Shown in pieces: positions 15,477-22,931 of a DNA stretch of 64,000 nucleotides (position 1 is its first letter; each line of letters starts with the position of its first letter). Source of the stretch: an uncultured Porphyromonadaceae bacterium (GTDB lineage Bacteria; Bacteroidota; Bacteroidia; Bacteroidales; Muribaculaceae); NCBI GenBank assembly GCA_947575235.1, contig CANPMT010000003.1, forward strand, positions 1 through 64,000. Reading direction: 5' to 3'. Below the pieces are notes generated by a model. The model was not told where the DNA came from and ran no database searches. It saw nothing but the letters and a program-made list of their open reading frames with translations. Both the position numbers and the translations under genes were made by a program.

Positions 15477-15514
15477 TAAATCGCGGTGTGCGATTTAGGA
15501 TATAAGTCTTGTGG
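15477..15514. repeat. 38-bp direct repeat with internal palindrome, copy 2
   Basis: Second copy of the unit at 13709-13746, in the same orientation, one mismatch. Its last bases (CTTG at 15508-15511) act as the -33 element for the TAACTTTG box at 15532-15539. The palindrome thus sits just upstream of the barrel gene's promoter, where an operator would be. Confidence 0.7.
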
Positions 15515-15539
15515 GATTTGTTATTATTATGTAACTTTG
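15508..15539 (+). promoter_or_regulatory. promoter of barrel gene at 15662
   Basis: CTTG (15508-15511), 20 nt, then TAACTTTG (15532-15539). Transcription would start near 15545, giving a leader of about 115 nt to the chosen ATG at 15662. Confidence 0.6.
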
Positions 15540-15661
15540 CGTCTTAAGGCAAGACAGTTTTGGCAATGACAACACACTCATCTCCAGTACTGGTCGGAGA
15601 ATCAGCAAGCCCCACTCTATCTGAAACAAGCCCGAGGATGAACAAACTGACATCACCTGAT

Positions 15662-17743
15662 ATGAAGACGACAATAGGAATACTTTGCGCAGTGCTGCCA
15701 ACTTTTGCATTGGCTCAAAACGAGATACCTGACTCAACGATGAGTCAGGAACTGAATGAGATTGTGATTCAAGCACCTAAAGTTATAAGAAAGGCAGACA
15801 TGGATGTTTACCATCCCTCCAAGAGTGCGGTTGACAATTCCAAGAATGGGATGCAGTTGCTTCAAAACCTCATGATTCCAACGCTCACGGTAAATGACGC
15901 TCTCGGTTCCATCAGCGCGTCAGGCCAATCTGTACAGGTCCGTATCAATGGCAGGGAATCTTCAATAGAACAGGTAAGAGCGTTGCTCCCCGAAACCATT
16001 AAGCGGGTTGAATGGATTGATAATCCCGGTTTACGTTATGGAGGGGCGAATTATGTCTTGAACTTTGTAGTGACGAATCCAACGGTGGGTGGTTCACTGA
16101 TGGTTCAGGCGAAACCGGCATTAAACTGTGGCTGGGGTTATTATCAGGCAAATGCCAAATTCAATACCGGACGTTCGCAATGGGAAGTAGGGGGATATTT
16201 CAAACTTACCGAAGGTATCAAGGCTCACCGTGACTATACAGAGACGTTTACATGGCCCGATGGTGATGAGCTAACAAGAACAGAAACTCCGCTCGGAGGT
16301 AAACTGAACAACTCGCAGGGAGCAGGGTGGCTTTCCTATAATTACATCAAACCGGACACTACAGTTTTCTATGTTCAGTTGATTGCCAACCGTAATTTCT
16401 CTGATCTCAACCGTTATAACGGTCTGTTGTCACTGAGTAATGGTGACAAGGATATTCTCCTCAGCGATGAGTCGGGGCGTGTTGGAACGACGCCACGCTT
16501 CTCTGCATACCTGGAGCAGCATTTCGCTCATCGTCAGACACTTGTCGTAGATTTCAGTGCCTCCTTATACTCAGGCCATTCATATTCAAATTACCTTGAA
16601 AGATTCGAAGATGCTTCGGACTATTTAACAAATGTAAGCACTTATATAAAAGACCGCAATCAAGCCTACGGCCTTGAAGCTGACTACATAAAGCAATGGC
16701 AGGCGTCTAAACTGACAGCCGGAGCATCTTATACGGCCAACCGTAACCGCTCACTTTATGAGAATCTCGATGGAGAGATTTTTCATCAACGACAGGACAA
16801 GGTATATTTCTTTGCTGAATATTTCCAACGTGTGAATAAGGTTACAATTACAGGTGGACTCGGGGCGCAGTACACATCCTTTAAGTTCCAGGAAACCGAT
16901 CAAGGTAACGAGTCGTGGAATCTTCGACCTCAGGCCACTGTGACCTACTCACTGAATCAGAACCATAATTTCAGACTCGCGTTCACATCATGGCAATCCG
17001 CACCATCTCTGGCCGAGACCAATATCGCGCCTCAGCAGCTTGATGGATTCCAATGGCGCATAGGCAATTCAAACCTGAAAACGTCGTCATCATATATGCT
17101 GACATTCCGTTATGGACACAACCTGTTCAATCAGCGGGTCAGTGGGTCTTTCGGAGCGAGAGCGTTTACAAGTCCTGATGCTATCACCCCTTATCTTTAT
17201 TGGGAAAATGACAGACTCATCACCTCATACGAAAACAGCAAGGGGCTGCAGAACCTCAGTTTCTGGCTTGCCGAGCAGATACAGATTATTCCGGACTGGC
17301 TAATGTTTTCCGGTACAATACAATATAAAGCTGAACGTATGAAGGGTAATACATACACTCTCTATAATCATACATGGAGCGGTGATGCCGCTTTGATGTT
17401 CATGTATAAGGGATTCCAGCTTGTGTTCCAATATGTCAGGGCACAGCGTGACCTCTGGGGTGAAAAAATCAGTTGGGGAGAGGATATTAATGTAATAGCA
17501 GCTGATTATAATTGGAAAAACTGGCAGTTTGAAGCCGGTATGTTAATCCCGTTCGGGAAGTATGACCAAGGTTCAAAGTCTCTCAGCCAATGGAATCGCA
17601 ATGAGCAACATATGCGTCTTGATATGCGTATGCCTTACATAAGCATCAGTTATAACCTGCAGTGGGGCCGGCAGAAACGTGGTGCCAGCAAACTGATTAA
17701 CGCAGACGCAAACGTAGATTATTCAACGACCGGAGGACGATGA
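15662..17743 (+). CDS. TonB-receptor-like outer membrane barrel protein
   Basis: I choose the ATG at 15662 because MKTTIGILCAVLPTFALAQ is a textbook signal peptide; the open frame reaches back to 15560 but those 34 residues are polar and would bury the signal. The mature protein has no carboxypeptidase-like domain. It goes straight into a plug-like segment (LNEIVIQAPKVIRKADMDVY ... VRINGRESSIEQVRALLPET ... VEWIDNPGLRYGG), followed by a ~500-residue aromatic-rich barrel. The C-terminus (DYSTTGGR) is not the usual aromatic end. At 693 residues it fits the outer-membrane-beta-barrel group often found near sigma factors. An ECF sigma gene follows 228 nt downstream, but no shared transcript is proven. 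Substrate unknown. Confidence 0.75.
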   Translation: MKTTIGILCAVLPTFALAQNEIPDSTMSQELNEIVIQAPKVIRKADMDVYHPSKSAVDNSKNGMQLLQNLMIPTLTVNDALGSISASGQSVQVRINGRESSIEQVRALLPETIKRVEWIDNPGLRYGGANYVLNFVVTNPTVGGSLMVQAKPALNCGWGYYQANAKFNTGRSQWEVGGYFKLTEGIKAHRDYTETFTWPDGDELTRTETPLGGKLNNSQGAGWLSYNYIKPDTTVFYVQLIANRNFSDLNRYNGLLSLSNGDKDILLSDESGRVGTTPRFSAYLEQHFAHRQTLVVDFSASLYSGHSYSNYLERFEDASDYLTNVSTYIKDRNQAYGLEADYIKQWQASKLTAGASYTANRNRSLYENLDGEIFHQRQDKVYFFAEYFQRVNKVTITGGLGAQYTSFKFQETDQGNESWNLRPQATVTYSLNQNHNFRLAFTSWQSAPSLAETNIAPQQLDGFQWRIGNSNLKTSSSYMLTFRYGHNLFNQRVSGSFGARAFTSPDAITPYLYWENDRLITSYENSKGLQNLSFWLAEQIQIIPDWLMFSGTIQYKAERMKGNTYTLYNHTWSGDAALMFMYKGFQLVFQYVRAQRDLWGEKISWGEDINVIAADYNWKNWQFEAGMLIPFGKYDQGSKSLSQWNRNEQHMRLDMRMPYISISYNLQWGRQKRGASKLINADANVDYSTTGGR

Positions 17744-17871
17744 AAATCAGCTAATGGAATAAAGCAAAGCTTCCTCGAGTGCAGCGTATTCTAGCATGAT
17801 CACAGTATATTAAAGTGTGGGAACTCTAATATAGTGCATTTTATTCAGAATGCGTTGTATTTTAATTATTT

Positions 17872-17888
17872 GATGTTATTATAACATC
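17872..17888. other. 8-bp palindrome upstream of sigma factor gene
   Basis: GATGTTAT and ATAACATC flank a single T. It lies in the 227-nt spacer between the barrel gene and the sigma gene, an AT-rich stretch where no full promoter match is found. It could be an operator or a weak terminator. Confidence 0.3.
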
Positions 17889-17970
17889 TCAAAATAAATT
17901 TAAACGAGTTCACTATGTAGTTAATTATGCACTACTGCGTCTAACTAATAAACTCATTGAAAAAAGATAA

Positions 17971-18453
17971 ATGGAACAATCAGAAAAAGAATTTGAGCGA
18001 TTGGTCAGAGACAATGAGCAAGCGATCTACTCAATATGCTATCTGTATTCGCAAAATGAAGAAGATGCAAGAGACTTGATGCAAGATGTGCTTGTGAATC
18101 TCTGGAACGGAATTCCGAAGTTTCGCGGAGACAGTTCAGTCCGTACATGGATCACACGTATTGCCATCAATACTTGTATCTCCCACAAACGTAAGAAGAA
18201 AATTGACACTGTGAGTGAGGATTATATTCCACAAGTCAGTGACACTACCCCCGAAACAGGTAGGCAGATACAATTTCTGCATAACCGACTGAGAAAGTTA
18301 AACTATCTTGACCGCGCAATCGTATTGCTTTGGCTTGAAGATATGGCATACGATGAGATAGGAGCGATTGTCGGCATGGACGCTAAAAACATCGGTGTCC
18401 GGCTCGTAAGAATCAAAAACAAACTCAAAAACATACAAGAAGATGAAAAATAA
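17971..18453 (+). CDS. ECF-type RNA polymerase sigma factor
   Basis: The 160-residue product has region 2 (about 10-75: YSICYLYSQNEEDARDLMQD, VLVNLWNGIPKFRGDSSVRT, WITRIAINTC) and region 4 (about 105-155: LDRAIVLLWLEDMAYDEIGA, IVGMDAKNIGVRLVRIKNKL) joined by a short linker, as in extracytoplasmic-function sigma factors. The downstream gene overlaps it by 11 nt and encodes a membrane protein in the place of an anti-sigma factor. Signal and regulon are unknown; the barrel gene upstream is a possible target. Confidence 0.9.
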   Translation: MEQSEKEFERLVRDNEQAIYSICYLYSQNEEDARDLMQDVLVNLWNGIPKFRGDSSVRTWITRIAINTCISHKRKKKIDTVSEDYIPQVSDTTPETGRQIQFLHNRLRKLNYLDRAIVLLWLEDMAYDEIGAIVGMDAKNIGVRLVRIKNKLKNIQEDEK

Positions 18454-19069
18454 CAATATACAAGGCGACTCACTCTCTGAACTTAGAGAGGGGCTGAAAT
18501 CACTGAAAGGAAGCCTTAACTCCGGCGTTATCAGCGACCGCCAAATACGTCAGGCAATGAAATCAAAAAGCTCATGGCTCGGCAAAGTTGTTGTGTCTGA
18601 ATTCATTGTACTGCCACTCATAATCCTGTTCCTCTTTGGGATGGCACACTCAACAGGCATGAGCATATGGCTTCCCATTACGTTTGCCGTATGCGCAATA
18701 CCCGATGCAGTCCTTGATATTCGCACGCTTGCGATATCAAAGAAATGGATTCAGAGTGACACAATCCACACACTTATCCAAAAACTGATACGTCAGAAAA
18801 AGGAACGTCAGTATCAGACCATTATCGGATCTGTTCTTGTATGTCCATGGGTGATATGGTTCATCTATGAATATATCAAGTGTGACTCCATGATGAAAAC
18901 AATAATTTCTGCCGATAGTTTTGGATGGGTATGGGGGATTATATCGGTAGTGGCTTTGTTGGTTGCAGAAAGTATCATTGTGATAATCTACCGCAAAGCA
19001 CAAGCAACCAACCTTGAAATGATTAAGCAGCTTGGTTCATTCGATGAATGTCAAGTTTACCAGCCTTGA
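18443..19069 (+). CDS. membrane protein co-transcribed with sigma factor, possible anti-sigma
   Basis: The 208-residue protein starts with ~50 polar residues (LSELREGLKSLKGSLNSGVI) and has hydrophobic segments at about 50-72, 74-92, 125-143 and 160-182, so it is an integral membrane protein with a cytoplasmic N-terminus likely. No zinc-binding anti-sigma motif (HxxxCxxC) is present. Overlap with the sigma gene by 11 nt shows tight co-expression. Bacteroidota often pair ECF sigma genes with such unclassified membrane proteins; an anti-sigma role is inferred from position only. Confidence 0.65.
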   Translation: MKNNNIQGDSLSELREGLKSLKGSLNSGVISDRQIRQAMKSKSSWLGKVVVSEFIVLPLIILFLFGMAHSTGMSIWLPITFAVCAIPDAVLDIRTLAISKKWIQSDTIHTLIQKLIRQKKERQYQTIIGSVLVCPWVIWFIYEYIKCDSMMKTIISADSFGWVWGIISVVALLVAESIIVIIYRKAQATNLEMIKQLGSFDECQVYQP

Positions 19070-19102
19070 ATTCATTTGCTGTAACTAAATTATACGGCTA
19101 AA

Positions 19103-19134
19103 ATTGATTGTCTGAAATAAATGCACTACTTTTG
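19103..19134 (+). promoter_or_regulatory. promoter-like element pointing straight into a terminator
   Basis: ATTG (19103-19106), 20 nt, TACTTTTG (19127-19134) is a good Bacteroidota promoter match. Transcription would start near 19140, immediately before the hairpin at 19143, giving an RNA of only about 45 nt. It is either fortuitous, or a relic whose gene has been lost. Confidence 0.35.
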
Positions 19135-19142
19135 AAGTGTTG

Positions 19143-19187
19143 AAACCCGGTAGCCCCTGTACATCAAGCTACCGGGTTTTGTTTTCT
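19143..19187. terminator. bidirectional terminator
   Basis: A 12-bp perfect stem (AAACCCGGTAGC / GCTACCGGGTTT) with a T-rich tail on the plus side and TTTCAACACTT on the minus side. It lies between convergent genes; the last codons of the minus-strand gene (stop at 19164-19166) lie within it. Confidence 0.85.
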
Positions 19188-20132
19188 GCAAGTCCAGTTA
19201 CTAATTTTAACGACATGCTTAAACCTGACAGTTTTCTTTGAGACACGTTTTGGATATTTTACTTTGATGATCTTTGGTGTGGCGTAGCCTTCCACCTCTA
19301 TACGCAGGATGGCTTCTTTCAGAGGATTGCCAGTCTCATCTTGTAATGCCGGGTCTGTATCCCATTGAATTATGAACTCATTGTTGTCAGTAATCAGACT
19401 GACATCATATGAATCCTCATCGCCATTCTCGTCAAGATATATTCGTTCTACGTAACAATCAGACGGGGATATGGGCTGATTGTGTTCATCAATAATACGA
19501 AGTTTAAGAATGTTTTTTAACTTATCAGGATTTATCACTACAATTTCTCCCAGGACAAGATTGGCATAAGGCATTACTATTTCCTCGTTCCTCATCTCTG
19601 TGGTTACGGGTATTTCAATAGTCTCATATCCGATGTAATTGATTCGCAGGTTATCACCGGGGGTAGCCTTGATTTGGAATGTCCCATCCATATCAGCAGT
19701 TACCATTTCCTGGTTTTGCAGATTTTTGATTACGGCAAATGGAAGAGGTACCTTTGATATAGTCCCATCCGTTAAGGTGTCCTGTGCAAACACCGCGCCT
19801 TTAAAGATAAGGGAGTCAGTAATTGCATCTGTCGGGATGGCGGACTGTGTTAAAGGTTCAACTGGAGTTTGTGATTGTACACAGAAAGGGGATAGCAGCG
19901 ATAACGCTCCTACCGATATGCCGGCAAGATTGATTACCTTCCCCATAAGCTGACGTGAGCGGAGCTGTTTCTCCAGATATTGTACCTCCTCCTCACACTT
20001 GGGGCAAGTGCCGAGACACTCACCCTTGAATCTGCACACCGAAGTTACAAATTCAATCTCATTCGCCTCAGCAATCTGCCGACGGATTTCTTTTAATATC
20101 CTGCATGTCTGTTTCCCTGATGTCATAGTCAA
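19164..20132 (-). CDS. membrane-anchored Cys-motif protein with carboxypeptidase-like regulatory domain, radical SAM partner
   Basis: The 322-residue protein opens with ~60 cytoplasmic residues: QTCRILKEIRRQIAEANEI, VTSVCRFKGECLGTCPKCE and EVQYLEKQL. Cys39, Cys43 and Cys46 form a CX3CX2C motif, with Cys10 and Cys33 nearby. A single hydrophobic segment (about 63-86) precedes an extracytoplasmic part with a carboxypeptidase-regulatory-like beta domain (about 105-195: KVPLPFAVIKNLQNQE, GDNLRINYIGYETIEIPV) and a second beta-rich domain. A radical SAM gene overlaps its start by 4 nt. Such Cys-rich leader proteins next to small radical SAM enzymes recur in Bacteroidota. Whether the Cys region is a substrate, a cluster carrier or a partner is unknown. 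A decayed partial copy lies at 15205-15475. Confidence 0.65.
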   Translation of the reverse strand: MTMTSGKQTCRILKEIRRQIAEANEIEFVTSVCRFKGECLGTCPKCEEEVQYLEKQLRSRQLMGKVINLAGISVGALSLLSPFCVQSQTPVEPLTQSAIPTDAITDSLIFKGAVFAQDTLTDGTISKVPLPFAVIKNLQNQEMVTADMDGTFQIKATPGDNLRINYIGYETIEIPVTTEMRNEEIVMPYANLVLGEIVVINPDKLKNILKLRIIDEHNQPISPSDCYVERIYLDENGDEDSYDVSLITDNNEFIIQWDTDPALQDETGNPLKEAILRIEVEGYATPKIIKVKYPKRVSKKTVRFKHVVKISNWTCRKQNPVA

Positions 20133-20752
20133 TGTCTGCGTATCTGATAGGTGAAAAAATCGAAATTGGTGTAGCCTATTGATGATAGAATCCTGTGACT
20201 TCTCCTCCGATCGGAATCAGTGTTGTAGTCTGATATAAGCGGCAATCTAATTGTACAATGGTGTTGAGGTGCTGCGTTTGCCAACAACCGTAGATTAGAA
20301 ATGACACGGGAATTATCCCCACCGGTGTATCGCCGGTAAATGTCAGGGTTCATATCCTTGACATCTATAATCCATGAATCGATTACCGGAATCAATGCCG
20401 CGATATTGTCAGTGGGTACATTAAGAGAAGTTTCCAAAGTCAATCGCCATAACGGGCCACACAATTCACGGAACCGGATTATAAAATCGTGGTGCAATGT
20501 CGGCTCACCCCCTCCGAATGCCACTCCGCCGTTAGTCGCGATAAAATAAAGTTCGTCAATTCTTGCTTCATCATACAGAGACTGTGGGGTATATTTCTTG
20601 AACCGGGCACTCTCGCCGAGAGATTGCGGATTCAGACAGTAGCGGCAATTGAGCGGGCAACCGTGGAAAGCGACAAGTGTAGTCACACCATCGCCGTCAA
20701 TTGTGAGACGATGACGTGAGATACCTATTATTGCAGCTTTATCGTTAGTCAT
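20129..20752 (-). CDS. radical SAM activating-enzyme-like protein
   Basis: I start at the ATG at 20752 (MTNDKAAIIGISRHRLTIDG); the longer frame to 20785 would begin inside the -7 box. The ~207-residue protein has the CX3CX2C cluster motif GCPLNCRYC, the GGE motif (VAFGGGEPTLH) and later IIDVKDMN and YRRYTGG segments, as in PflA/NrdG-type activating enzymes. It is shorter than typical PflA (about 245) and has no extra ferredoxin-like Cys-rich insert. It overlaps by 4 nt with the Cys-motif membrane protein gene, so that protein, rather than a glycyl radical enzyme (none is encoded here), may be its partner. The reaction is unknown. Confidence 0.75.
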   Translation of the reverse strand: MTNDKAAIIGISRHRLTIDGDGVTTLVAFHGCPLNCRYCLNPQSLGESARFKKYTPQSLYDEARIDELYFIATNGGVAFGGGEPTLHHDFIIRFRELCGPLWRLTLETSLNVPTDNIAALIPVIDSWIIDVKDMNPDIYRRYTGGDNSRVISNLRLLANAAPQHHCTIRLPLISDYNTDSDRRRSHRILSSIGYTNFDFFTYQIRRH

Positions 20753-20782
20753 TGATATTCGGGACGGCAAGAGAGCCTGCAG

Positions 20783-20813
20783 CAAAGTTACAAAAAAATC
20801 TTGAAATCAAGAT
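20783..20813 (-). promoter_or_regulatory. promoter of radical SAM operon with overlapping inverted repeat
   Basis: TAACTTTG (minus strand, 20790-20783) lies 31 nt before the chosen ATG. The inverted repeat ATCTTGA-AA-TCAAGAT (20798-20813) covers the spacer and -33 region where a repressor would bind; a clean TTTG at -33 is absent. Confidence 0.5.
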
Positions 20814-20888
20814 GCCAGGGGAGTTTGTTTTCGAAGCATATAGGAGTAATTTAAAAAAGTAGGGCGTAGATAGTATGGAGAAAATGGG

Positions 20889-20896
20889 TAAATTTG
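20889..20896 (+). promoter_or_regulatory. -7 box for small ORF and acetyltransferase
   Basis: TAAATTTG matches TAnnTTTG; the ATG of the 31-codon ORF follows 15 nt later. No TTTG is present at -33. Confidence 0.5.
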
Positions 20897-20911
20897 CGTA
20901 AAAATAGTATT

Positions 20912-21007
20912 ATGGCGACTGAATTAGAAGAACTGGTTGGGAGATATCGCTCGCTTCCTTACACAATCAAAGGTGAAGGAAGCGACTTAAATAGGAACAA
21001 GCTATGA
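20912..21007 (+). CDS. 31-residue leader ORF coupled to acetyltransferase
   Basis: A short frame (MATELEELVGRYRSLPYTIK, then GEGSDLNRNKL) begins 15 nt after a good -7 box and ends in a TGA that overlaps the acetyltransferase ATG (ATGA). Such an arrangement is what a translated small gene or a coupling leader peptide looks like; it is too tidy to be chance, but I know no family for it. It has no signal peptide, is acidic at the start, and is predicted to be cytoplasmic. Confidence 0.45.
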   Translation: MATELEELVGRYRSLPYTIKGEGSDLNRNKL

Positions 21008-21495
21008 CTATCGAAGAGATTAAAACAGATAAAAAACGATTTCTGCAATTACTTCTTCTTGGCGATGAACAGGAGGAGATGATTGACAGGTATCTGGATC
21101 ACAGCCGTATGTTTCTCCTTAAAGAGGAAGAGGAGGCAATTGGCGAATGTGTAGTCCAGGATTTGGGTGATGGATTGCTGGAAATCAAAAATTTAGCAAT
21201 AAGGCCAGAATGTCAGGGGAGGGGATTTGGAAGAATGCTTATAGAGTTTGTGGAGGGATGCTATAAGCCGACTCATACTCTTCTGCAGGTAGGAACCGGT
21301 GACAGCCCGTTGACACTCCCATTTTATGAGAAGTGCGGATTTGTCCGGTCTCATGTTATGAAGGATTTCTTTATCGAGAATTATGACCATCCGATCTTCG
21401 AGTGTGGCGTACAGCTAATCGATATGGTATATCTTCAAAAAAAGATTGAATGCCACGATAACTCTCCCGAGAGTGGGTGCGTAATGTCACGATAA
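21004..21495 (+). CDS. GNAT family N-acetyltransferase
   Basis: The 163-residue protein has the GNAT core: a strand and helix ending LLEIKNLAIRPECQGRGFGR, the acetyl-CoA pyrophosphate loop (Q-G-R-G-F-G), then MLIEFVEG, and the C-terminal PFYEKCGFVRS motif. It transfers an acetyl group from acetyl-CoA to an amine of an unknown acceptor. Its ATG overlaps the stop of the 31-codon ORF. The last residues and stop lie inside the large palindromic terminator shared with the convergent thioredoxin-like gene. Confidence 0.85.
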   Translation: MTIEEIKTDKKRFLQLLLLGDEQEEMIDRYLDHSRMFLLKEEEEAIGECVVQDLGDGLLEIKNLAIRPECQGRGFGRMLIEFVEGCYKPTHTLLQVGTGDSPLTLPFYEKCGFVRSHVMKDFFIENYDHPIFECGVQLIDMVYLQKKIECHDNSPESGCVMSR

Positions 21496-21535
21496 CCAAA
21501 TACCCGGTGTGCCTCGCACACCGGGTATTTGGTTA
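21493..21535. terminator. 20-bp perfect palindromic terminator shared by convergent genes
   Basis: 21493-21512 pairs perfectly with 21516-21535 around a CTC loop. The acetyltransferase stop (21493-21495) is in one arm and the thioredoxin-like gene's stop (21533-21535) in the other. Neither side has a run of T, so stopping may rely on stem strength or Rho, or the hairpin may protect 3' ends. Confidence 0.75.
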
Positions 21536-22018
21536 CTCTTCTGACATGAGTGTCTCGAGTTTGACGAAGAATTCGGGATCGTGGCCCATGACAATGTCGC
21601 GGAGATTCCCCTTGGGGTCTACTATCGCTTTGGTGGGGAAGCCCTGCACTCCGTATTTGTAGGTGAGCGGATTCCCTTTTGGCATGTAGAGGTTGACCCA
21701 TGGCAACTCGTATTTCTCCACTCCGGCCAACCACGCCTCTCTCGATTCCTGACAGTCCACGCCAATCACCTCAAGACGGTCCTTGTATTTCTCGTAAGCC
21801 TCTTTCAGTTCCGGAAAACCTTTGATGCACCATATGCACCAACTTCCCCAAAAATCTATTATTACCCATTTACCTTTGTATTCGGATAAACTTACCATCT
21901 GCCCCGTGGTGTCTTCAAGTGTGAAGTCAGGTGCGGGATAGTTGTCGGGTATCTGTGCCGTGGCTACGGCGAAGGGTAGGGCTATCGCGGCTACCAATGT
22001 GTATATGAATCTTTTCAT
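21533..22018 (-). CDS. TlpA/ResA-like exported thioredoxin-fold protein
   Basis: The 161-residue product has a signal peptide (MKRFIYTLVAAIALPFAVAT, cleavage after AQ or ATA) and a TlpA-type AhpC-TSA/thioredoxin fold: YPAPDFTLEDTTGQMVSLSE, WVIIDFWGSWCIWCIKGFPE (active-site CIWC) and the cis-Pro region GVQGFPTKAIVDPKG. It should reduce or isomerise disulfides, or handle haem-related thiols, in the periplasm. It is the last gene of the rho operon, 19 nt behind the radical SAM gene. Its stop lies in the palindromic terminator. Confidence 0.85.
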   Translation of the reverse strand: MKRFIYTLVAAIALPFAVATAQIPDNYPAPDFTLEDTTGQMVSLSEYKGKWVIIDFWGSWCIWCIKGFPELKEAYEKYKDRLEVIGVDCQESREAWLAGVEKYELPWVNLYMPKGNPLTYKYGVQGFPTKAIVDPKGNLRDIVMGHDPEFFVKLETLMSEE

Positions 22019-22037
22019 CTTTTTTATTTTTATCTTT

Positions 22038-22931
22038 TTATGAAGTGGTGTCTTGCAACAGACGGTTTTGCAGTAGGTTGGTGAACTGATAGTTTTTCAA
22101 TCCCCATTTCGGGGCCTCTACCAATGAGGGTGGTGACTGGGCGAGAAACCGCTCTATCACGATATGTTCCGGCACGCGCCTCACTATCTCGACACATAGA
22201 TCGAGATAATCGTCAAGTCCGAACGGAGTCACCTCCACCTTCCCCTCATGCCAGAGACGCGAGAGGGGGGTGTCGCGAAGAATCTGAAGATGATGCATCT
22301 TCAGGGTCTCGATCGGAAGGCGGCATGCCTCATCAACATTGCGCAGGATCTGACCGCGATTCTCGCCGGGTAGCCCGGCTATCAGGTGAAGCCCGCAATG
22401 CAGTCCGGCCTCGGATGCGCGTCTCACCCCGTCGCATACATCCTGCCATGTGTGATGGCGGTTGATAAGACGCAAGGTCTCATCGCAACTGGTCTCCGCA
22501 CCTATTTCGACAAACACAGGGGCGGTTTGGTTTAATTGGCCCAACATCTCAATCACATTTTGAGGCAATGTGTCAGGACGTGTGCCGATAATCAATCCCA
22601 CGACATCGGGGCTGTTCAACGCCTCCTCATAGAGTGCCCGCAGGGCGTTGAGGTGGCGGCCGTATGTATTGGTATACGACTGGAAATAAGCCAGATATTT
22701 CATCGCGGGATATTTGCGCGCGAAAAACTCCTTCCCCCGGCTGATCTGCATCCCCACCGGATCTCCGGTCATGCAATAGGATGGCGAGAAGGAATCGTTG
22801 CGGCAATATATGCACCCTCCCGTGCCGATTGAACCGTCGCGGTTAGGACAAGAAAACCCGGCGTTGACAGATATTTTCTGAACCTTGACGCCGGGGAAGA
22901 TTTTATTGAGATAGTCGCTGTAGGTTATCAT
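22038..22931 (-). CDS. YhcC-type radical SAM protein (TIGR01212 family)
   Basis: The 297-residue protein starts with YLNKIFPGVKVQKISVNAGF and has the family's CPNRDGSIGTGGCIYC, a CX9-type spacing before the CX2C that marks this group, then GKEFFARKYPAMKYLAYFQS, VGLIIGTRPDTLP, EIGAETSCDETLRLINR and HLIAGLPGE. These correspond to the Elp3-like radical SAM core. The reaction of this family is not established. It overlaps aroC by 4 nt (ATGA) and is part of the rho-aroC operon. Confidence 0.85.
   Translation of the reverse strand: MITYSDYLNKIFPGVKVQKISVNAGFSCPNRDGSIGTGGCIYCRNDSFSPSYCMTGDPVGMQISRGKEFFARKYPAMKYLAYFQSYTNTYGRHLNALRALYEEALNSPDVVGLIIGTRPDTLPQNVIEMLGQLNQTAPVFVEIGAETSCDETLRLINRHHTWQDVCDGVRRASEAGLHCGLHLIAGLPGENRGQILRNVDEACRLPIETLKMHHLQILRDTPLSRLWHEGKVEVTPFGLDDYLDLCVEIVRRVPEHIVIERFLAQSPPSLVEAPKWGLKNYQFTNLLQNRLLQDTTS

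Noticed and set aside
15226..15498. 90-codon plus-strand ORF
   Set aside because: It is the antisense of a decayed copy of the Cys-protein gene; the same antisense frame is open at 19639-19953 over the intact gene, so it is a shadow.
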